Part shown: positions 31,185 to 36,260 of the stretch, piece after piece
Position numbering within the stretch: the first letter of the stretch is position 1
Layout of the letters: the number at the start of each line of letters is the position of its first letter
NCBI GenBank assembly: GCA_024403935.1
Contig: JAKSQV010000014.1
Span: 1 to 36,260, forward strand
DNA from: Ruminococcus sp.
Lineage (GTDB): Bacteria > Bacillota > Clostridia > Oscillospirales > Ruminococcaceae
Length of the DNA stretch: 36,260 nucleotides
Reading direction: 5' to 3'
Program-made: the position numbers and the translations under genes
Notes under the pieces: model-generated
The model's input: the letters and a program-made list of their open reading frames with translations, nothing else
Database searches by the model: none
What the model was told of the DNA's origin: nothing

Positions 31185-33077
31185 ATGTGCGGCATAGTCG
31201 GCTTTACAAATAATATAGACGATGCAGAGAGCGTTATCGGCAGAATGATGGACAGGATACGTCACAGGGGACCTGATGCCGAAGGAAAGTATGTGGACGG
31301 GGATATTGCCCTCGGTCACAGACGACTCAGCATAATTGATGTAAGTTCATCGGGTGACCAGCCTATATTCAACGAGGACGGCTCAAAAGTCATCATTTTC
31401 AACGGCGAGATATATAACTACCGTGAGATACGCGAAAAGCTTGCCGCATCAGGTCACGTTTTCAAAACGAATACCGATACAGAGGTACTCATACACGGCT
31501 ATGAGGAGTACGGTACCGAGCTCCTTAATAAACTTCGCGGTATGTTCTCGTTTGTGATATGGGATAAGAACAGCCGTGAGCTTTTCGGAGCGCGTGATTT
31601 CTTCGGTATCAAGCCGATGTACTATGCCATTATGGGCAAAACGCTCATGTTCGGCTCGGAGATAAAGAGCTTCCTTGCTCATCCTGAGTTTAGAAAAGAG
31701 CTGAATACAGCAGCACTTGAGAACTACCTGACTTTTCAGTATTCACCCGGAAAGGAGACATTTTTCAAGAATGTATACAAGCTTCCTCCTGCGCATTATT
31801 TCATATATAAAGACGGGAAGATGAAAATAAAGCGTTATTGGGACATAAGCTTCCGTCCTGATGATGAGCCTTCGCTTGATGAGTGGACGGACCGCATATC
31901 CGAAACGTTCCGCGGCTCTGTCAAGGCTCATAAGATAGCAGATGTTGAAGTCGGCTCTTTTTTGTCGAGCGGCGTTGATTCAAGCTATGTTGCCGCCGTT
32001 GCAGACGTTGACAAGACGTTCACGGTAGGTTTCGGAAATGACGAGAAATACAATGAGATCGGCTGGGCTAAGAACTTCTCAAAGGCTGTGCATATCGAGA
32101 ATACGAGCAAGGTGATTTCTCCCGAGGAATACTGGGGAAGCCTTGAAAAGATACAGTATCACATGGATGAGCCGCTTGCGGATCCGTCTGCTGTGGCACT
32201 CTATTTTGTGTGCAATATCGCGTCCGAGCAGCTCAAAGTCGTGCTTTCGGGAGAGGGAGCTGACGAGATATTCGGCGGCTATAATGTTTACAGCGATCCT
32301 GACGGCACTTTCTATGACAAGCTTCCGCGGGTTATACGGCGGGCTGTCGGAAATGTGGCAGAAAGACTTCCTGCCAAGAGGGGAGTCAATTTCTTCGTAC
32401 GCAAGGGCAGGGACGTGGAGGAACGCTTTATAGGAAACGCCTATATTTTTACGCCGAAGGAGCGAAAGGCTCTGCTGAAGATTCAGACAGGTGCTCCGTC
32501 TCCCATGGATATAACAATGCCGTTTTTTAAACGTGTTTCAGATATGGACGACGTGACGAAGATGCAGTATCTCGATCTTCATTTGTGGATGGCAGGGGAC
32601 ATTCTTCTCAAAGCGGATAAGATGAGCATGGCAAATTCTCTTGAGCTGCGTGTGCCTTTCCTTGACAGAGAGGTCATGTCACTTGCTGAGCAGATACCGA
32701 CCAGATATCGTGTTACGCATGATACAGGAACAGACGAGACGAAATATATCACCAAATACGCAATGCGGCTTGCCGCAAAGAAGGATACTCCGAGCGAAAC
32801 TGCAAAGACAGCAGCAAAGAAGAAGCTCGGCTTCCCTGTACCGATAAGAGTATGGCTCAAAGAGGAAAAATACTACGATATTGTCAGAAATGCCTTTGAA
32901 AGCGAAAGCTCAAAGCAATTTTTCAATACCGGTCTGCTCATACAGCTCCTTGACGATCATCGTAGCGGCAAAGCCGATAACAGCCGCAGGATATGGACTG
33001 TGTTCACTTTCCTTGTATGGTACAGGATATATTTTGAAAATGACGGAGTATACAGCTCCGCTGAAAGGACATCGTGA
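31185..33077 (+). CDS. asnB: Asparagine synthetase, glutamine-hydrolysing
   Basis: A 630-residue two-domain enzyme making asparagine from aspartate with glutamine nitrogen. The N-terminal glutaminase is complete: MCGIVGF (Cys2 nucleophile), RHRGPDAEG, HRRLSIID, FNGEIYNY. The synthetase domain has SSGVDSS (ATP pyrophosphatase loop), SGEGADEIFGGY, DKMSMANSLELRVPFLD and KKLGFPVPIRVWL. CGGAGG precedes the ATG. The HD gene starts directly after the stop codon, and pyrB follows, so nitrogen and pyrimidine genes share one transcript. Confidence 0.97.
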   Translation: MCGIVGFTNNIDDAESVIGRMMDRIRHRGPDAEGKYVDGDIALGHRRLSIIDVSSSGDQPIFNEDGSKVIIFNGEIYNYREIREKLAASGHVFKTNTDTEVLIHGYEEYGTELLNKLRGMFSFVIWDKNSRELFGARDFFGIKPMYYAIMGKTLMFGSEIKSFLAHPEFRKELNTAALENYLTFQYSPGKETFFKNVYKLPPAHYFIYKDGKMKIKRYWDISFRPDDEPSLDEWTDRISETFRGSVKAHKIADVEVGSFLSSGVDSSYVAAVADVDKTFTVGFGNDEKYNEIGWAKNFSKAVHIENTSKVISPEEYWGSLEKIQYHMDEPLADPSAVALYFVCNIASEQLKVVLSGEGADEIFGGYNVYSDPDGTFYDKLPRVIRRAVGNVAERLPAKRGVNFFVRKGRDVEERFIGNAYIFTPKERKALLKIQTGAPSPMDITMPFFKRVSDMDDVTKMQYLDLHLWMAGDILLKADKMSMANSLELRVPFLDREVMSLAEQIPTRYRVTHDTGTDETKYITKYAMRLAAKKDTPSETAKTAAKKKLGFPVPIRVWLKEEKYYDIVRNAFESESSKQFFNTGLLIQLLDDHRSGKADNSRRIWTVFTFLVWYRIYFENDGVYSSAERTS

Positions 33078-33746
33078 ATGGCAAGCTTAGTAACATATAA
33101 ATACATCAAACAGAATCCTGATATAATGGAGTACATACAGCGTGCTGACAAGACACTTGAGGCAATGGGATATACGGAGCACAGCTTTGCCCACGTTGAG
33201 CGCGTTGCTGCTACTTCTTCAATGATACTTGAGACACTCGGCTATGATGAGCGCACCATTGAGCTTGCGCGAATCGCCTCGATGATGCACGACATCGGCA
33301 ACGTGATAAACCGCATCGACCACGCTCAGAGCGGAGCGGTTATGGCGTTCCGCCTGCTTGACAATATCAGTATGCCTGCATCGGAGATCTGCTCGGTCAT
33401 TGCGGCAATAGGCAATCACGATGAGGGCACGGGTATGCCTCTCGATCCGATCTCCGCTGCTATGATAATCGGAGACAAGACCGATGTACGCAGGGGCAGG
33501 GTACGCAATAATGATCTGCTTACGTTTGACATTCATGATCGCGTAAATTATGCAGTCGAGATGTCACAGGTACATTTCAATGACGACAACACTTCAATAA
33601 TCCTTGAATTACAGATAGATACGGAGATATCCTCCGTAATGGAGTACTTTGAGATATTTATGAACCGTATGTTGCTTTGCCGCAGGGCTTCTGAGTTCCT
33701 CGGAGTAAACTTTGAAATGATAATCAACGGAAGTAAAATACTTTAA
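33078..33746 (+). CDS. HD domain phosphohydrolase-like protein
   Basis: A 222-residue HD-superfamily protein. Metal-binding residues can be seen as His35/His39 (EHSFAHVERV), His71-Asp72 (MMHDIGN) and later His82 and NHD. Members hydrolyse nucleotide phosphates or cyclic dinucleotides; the substrate is unknown here. A C-terminal segment (about 160-222) is less conserved. It starts immediately at the asnB stop (TGAATG) with an AAGGA in the end of asnB, so it is coupled. Confidence 0.85.
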   Translation: MASLVTYKYIKQNPDIMEYIQRADKTLEAMGYTEHSFAHVERVAATSSMILETLGYDERTIELARIASMMHDIGNVINRIDHAQSGAVMAFRLLDNISMPASEICSVIAAIGNHDEGTGMPLDPISAAMIIGDKTDVRRGRVRNNDLLTFDIHDRVNYAVEMSQVHFNDDNTSIILELQIDTEISSVMEYFEIFMNRMLLCRRASEFLGVNFEMIINGSKIL

Positions 33747-33769
33747 GTCAAAACTATGGAGGTAAAAAT

Positions 33770-34852
33770 ATGCAGTCAGAATATCAGCATCTCATTGACC
33801 TCAATGAATATCCCGTGTCATGGTGGAAAAAGCTCGTCGAACTCGGCGAAGACATCAGGAACGATCCGTCAGCGTATTCACACAAATGCGACGGAAAGGT
33901 CATGGCGACATTATTCTATGAGCCGTCAACACGTACACAGATGTCGTTCCAGACGGCAATGCTTCGTCTCGGAGGCAGAATAATCGGATTTGACAATCCT
34001 GCAAATTCATCGGTTGCCAAGGGAGAAACGATCAAGGACACAACCAAAATAGTCAGCAACTATGCCGATATTCTTGTAATACGTCACCCGATAGCAGGTG
34101 CAGCAAAGGCAGCCTCACTGACAGCAGACTGTCCCGTCATAAATGCAGGCGACGGCGGACATCTCCATCCCACACAGACTCTTACAGACCTGCTTACTCT
34201 CAAAATCGAGAAGAAGCGTCTTTCAGGTCTTACGATAGGAATGTGCGGCGACCTAATAAACGGAAGAACTGTTCATTCTCTCTGCAAGGCATTGAGTATG
34301 CTTGAGAATAATAAGTTCATATTCATATCTACTCCCAAGCTGAAGATGCCTGTATATATCAAGGACATCATAAAGGCAAACGGCAGCACCTATGAGGAAG
34401 TCCACACGCTTGAGGAGGTTATCGGAAAGCTTGATGTGCTCTATATGACTCGTATCCAGCAGGAACGCTTTGACAGCGTGGAGGAGTACCTTGCGCAGAA
34501 GAATACTTACGTTCTTGACAGGAAGAAGATGCAACTTGCAAGACAGGATATGATTGTAATGCATCCGCTTCCGCGTGTTGACGAGATCACTGTTGAGGTC
34601 GATGATGATCCCCGTGCAATGTATTTCAAGCAGGCGAAGTACGGCGTATTTGCCCGTATGGCACTGATCCTCATGATGCTTGGCGGGAAGAGAGGCTCCG
34701 AAACGCTCAGAGGAAAGGTTTACGGCGGTGTCAGATGTGAAAATCCGAGGTGCATTACGAATCACGAAGAGTATCTGCCTAAGAGCTTCCGTTCATGCGG
34801 AGACGAGACACTTCTTGAATGTGAGTACTGTGACGAGCGCAAGCTCATATAA
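33770..34852 (+). CDS. pyrB: Aspartate carbamoyltransferase with C-terminal PyrI-type zinc domain
   Basis: A 360-residue enzyme making carbamoyl-aspartate for pyrimidines. Catalytic motifs are intact: YEPSTRTQMSF (carbamoyl phosphate binding), SSVAKGET (80s loop), RHP, HPTQTLTDLLT and HPLPRVDEI. The normal length is about 305-310. The extra tail has CENPRC (Cys323, Cys328) and CEYC (Cys351, Cys354), with spacing x4, x22, x2, very like the zinc domain of E. coli PyrI (x4, x23, x2, from memory). PyrI's nucleotide-binding domain is absent. It is the third gene of the asnB operon, with a GGAGGT RBS. Confidence 0.93.
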   Translation: MQSEYQHLIDLNEYPVSWWKKLVELGEDIRNDPSAYSHKCDGKVMATLFYEPSTRTQMSFQTAMLRLGGRIIGFDNPANSSVAKGETIKDTTKIVSNYADILVIRHPIAGAAKAASLTADCPVINAGDGGHLHPTQTLTDLLTLKIEKKRLSGLTIGMCGDLINGRTVHSLCKALSMLENNKFIFISTPKLKMPVYIKDIIKANGSTYEEVHTLEEVIGKLDVLYMTRIQQERFDSVEEYLAQKNTYVLDRKKMQLARQDMIVMHPLPRVDEITVEVDDDPRAMYFKQAKYGVFARMALILMMLGGKRGSETLRGKVYGGVRCENPRCITNHEEYLPKSFRSCGDETLLECEYCDERKLI

Positions 34853-34860
34853 AATGAAAA

Positions 34861-34895
34861 AACGGTCACCGTATGTACGGTGACCGTTGGTTTTT
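34861..34895. terminator. Bidirectional terminator between pyrB and the FkbM gene
   Basis: AACGGTCACCGTA (34861-34873) and TACGGTGACCGTT (34876-34888) are perfect 13-bp arms; TTTTT follows on plus, and an A-run precedes it for the minus strand. Confidence 0.85.
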
Positions 34896-35958
34896 ATAAA
34901 ACAGCATAGAGATTTGTTTCCCATGCGGGGATGTAAAGCTGATGACGTATATACAGCTTATAATTCGGATTGATCGTTTTCAGCAGTAGAGGAAGCTCAA
35001 ATATGTCTTCGTTTCTGTGATACAGCGAAACCATCATCTTGGGTGAATGTTTTGCTATATTCTGAGAAGCTCCCCATATTGCCTCACGCTCGAAGCCCTC
35101 AACGTCCATTTTAATAATAGTGGCAGCTCGTCTGCCGAGGATACTGTCAACGGAACGAGCCTCAACAGTTGTTTCCGCTGACGCGGAGATAGCTGATTGC
35201 CTGCCTGCCTTTGAAGCAAAAGGAAGCTCGGTATCAGTACACCATACAGCTGCATTGAAAGTATAAACATGAGGCATACCGTCCACGAACTTGGTAAGCT
35301 TCTTGTAGTTCTTTCTGTCAGGCTCAAGAGCGTAGATCGCAGCGTATCTTCCATGAGTGAATTCGAGCATTTCACGTATTGTATCGCCGTTGTATGCACC
35401 GAGGTCAATATATGTTTCATAGAGATGCGGCTTGATAATATCGCGGTATATTTCCGCTTTGGGAGTTGTAACGCATGTGAGGTAGTCAATATTGCCGCTT
35501 ATCTTGAAGTTGATGATATTTGAATAAACCTTGCGGGAGTAATCGTCTGCGAGGCTGTCATAGACCTTCTGTATCTTGTCAGCATTCTCAACGCAGTACT
35601 CATAGGTAAAGAGTCCGCCGCCCGCAACAGGTACATCAGGCACAAGCAGGGTATGCTTGGCAGCGATCTCGTGTATCTTGTCCACGATTTCCTGGTATCC
35701 CGCTGCAAAAGCGAGTACAACAACGAAATCATCGACCATTTCCTCTATTTCAGCGAGCTTGTGAACGCGGTAGCCTTCAAAGGAGTGACCGCGAACGAAG
35801 TCGTCACTGGCAAAGATGCCTGAGAGAACGATCCCTTTTTGTCTGAAAACGGACATGATCTTCAAAGCTCCATCGCCCATTCCGTAAATGAAAATAGGAC
35901 GTGTTTCGGCTTTGAGCTTATCCCATGTTGAAACTTTTTCTGTTATAAAAGGTAACAT
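34894..35958 (-). CDS. FkbM family methyltransferase
   Basis: A 354-residue protein. An N-terminal part (about 1-130, with IYGMGDGALKIMSVF) looks like a nucleotide- or sugar-binding Rossmann segment often fused to FkbM. The C-terminal part is a SAM methyltransferase: IDLGAYNGDTI (SAM-binding motif I), ALEPDRKNY and IIKMDVEGFEREAIWGA (typical of FkbM). Such proteins often methylate glycans or natural products; the target is unknown. It lies 17 bp after a PH-domain protein gene on the same strand. Confidence 0.87.
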   Translation of the reverse strand: MLPFITEKVSTWDKLKAETRPIFIYGMGDGALKIMSVFRQKGIVLSGIFASDDFVRGHSFEGYRVHKLAEIEEMVDDFVVVLAFAAGYQEIVDKIHEIAAKHTLLVPDVPVAGGGLFTYEYCVENADKIQKVYDSLADDYSRKVYSNIINFKISGNIDYLTCVTTPKAEIYRDIIKPHLYETYIDLGAYNGDTIREMLEFTHGRYAAIYALEPDRKNYKKLTKFVDGMPHVYTFNAAVWCTDTELPFASKAGRQSAISASAETTVEARSVDSILGRRAATIIKMDVEGFEREAIWGASQNIAKHSPKMMVSLYHRNEDIFELPLLLKTINPNYKLYIRHQLYIPAWETNLYAVL

Positions 35959-35975
35959 TTCAATACTCCGAAAGA

Positions 35976-36260
35976 TTAGTTATCGTAGTGGTCATAATGG
36001 TCCTGCAAATCATCATGGTCACTGTAGTCACCATGCATTATGCCGACCATATCTCTGCCGCGTATGCCATATCTGTCGCGCATACGGTTGAGGTACTTGT
36101 CTATGAGGTTTGACACTTGTCTTACGTTCTTGACACAGTGAACGATCTTTGTGGGAGTATCAGCGTCCTTTGAGTGGATGGTGATAGTACCGCAGCCGAA
36201 CAATCTCTGGAAGAAAGGTCTGCTCACACTTTTGTCAATGATCCTGTAAAGGTCTATCTC
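35976..36260 (-). CDS. PH-domain (bPH_2/YdbS-like) protein, C-terminal part
   Basis: The frame is open from the window edge; the 95 visible residues begin EIDLYRIIDKSVSRPFFQRL, matching the end of a bacterial PH domain (family: IxDVxVxRPLLQRLFGxGTI). The GTG at 36227 is not the start. The C-terminus is rich in His and Asp (HGDYSDHDDLQDHYDHYDN), unlike ordinary PH proteins. The 5' part lies outside the window. Confidence 0.75.
   Translation of the reverse strand, partial: EIDLYRIIDKSVSRPFFQRLFGCGTITIHSKDADTPTKIVHCVKNVRQVSNLIDKYLNRMRDRYGIRGRDMVGIMHGDYSDHDDLQDHYDHYDN

Overview
The window reads as a chromosomal segment of a low-to-mid GC Bacillota, most likely a Clostridia member close to Ruminococcus (Oscillospiraceae). 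The evidence is gene content and order: a biotin-dependent Na+-pumping oxaloacetate decarboxylase with a separate biotin subunit, YceD-rpmF, DUF512 radical SAM protein-der-plsY-gpsA, a MetG-like synthetase, a small alarmone synthetase and a YdbC-type PC4 protein. Strong AGGAGG ribosome-binding sites and consensus sigma-A promoters (TTGACA-17-TATAAT) fit this. No rRNA, tRNA, CRISPR array, insertion sequence or prophage gene was seen.

Layout. (1) 1-3830: an MBOAT acyltransferase (its first few codons lie outside the window), a DHHW/AlgX-like partner, a short-chain dehydrogenase and a small membrane protein, closed by a terminator. (2) 3895-7548: the four-gene oxaloacetate decarboxylase operon (oadA, delta-type subunit, biotin carrier, oadB) behind a structured leader. 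(3) 7549-10370: a noncoding, hairpin-rich stretch with a perfect promoter, then two cell-wall carboxypeptidase homologues (VanY-like and DacF-like). (4) 10404-20939: housekeeping genes: pgi, a small P-loop protein, yceD-rpmF, the DUF512 protein, a broken TraX-like remnant, der, plsY, gpsA, an N-terminally shortened asparagine synthase-like protein and gltX. (5) 20938-24165: degV (minus strand) and a divergent MetRS (plus strand). (6) 24170-28618, minus strand: ogg-type glycosylase, a small membrane protein, then an AraC regulator-MutS-like-hpt operon. (7) 28636-34895, plus strand: small alarmone synthetase with a leader mini-ORF, zinc-ribbon membrane protein, a short unknown gene under an unusual inverted repeat, ydbC, then asnB-HD-pyrB. 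(8) 34894-36260, minus strand: FkbM methyltransferase and the end of a PH-domain protein.

The most unusual signals are two. First, four extracytoplasmic enzyme homologues in the first 10.4 kb (MBOAT, DHHW, VanY-like, DacF-like) have intact reading frames but appear to have lost the catalytic residues of their families; the DacF-like protein has lost the key residues of all three penicillin-binding motifs. Second, a perfect 14-bp inverted repeat at 30300-30359 has its right arm over the Shine-Dalgarno of a small gene and its left arm inside that gene's own promoter spacer. Read-through mRNA should therefore hide the ribosome-binding site, while mRNA from the gene's own promoter should not. Also notable are an aspartate carbamoyltransferase carrying a PyrI-type zinc tail, a MetRS-like protein with a changed KMSKS loop, and an asparagine synthase-like protein lacking the N-terminal glutaminase half. 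All family comparisons are from memory of conserved motifs; no database search was run.
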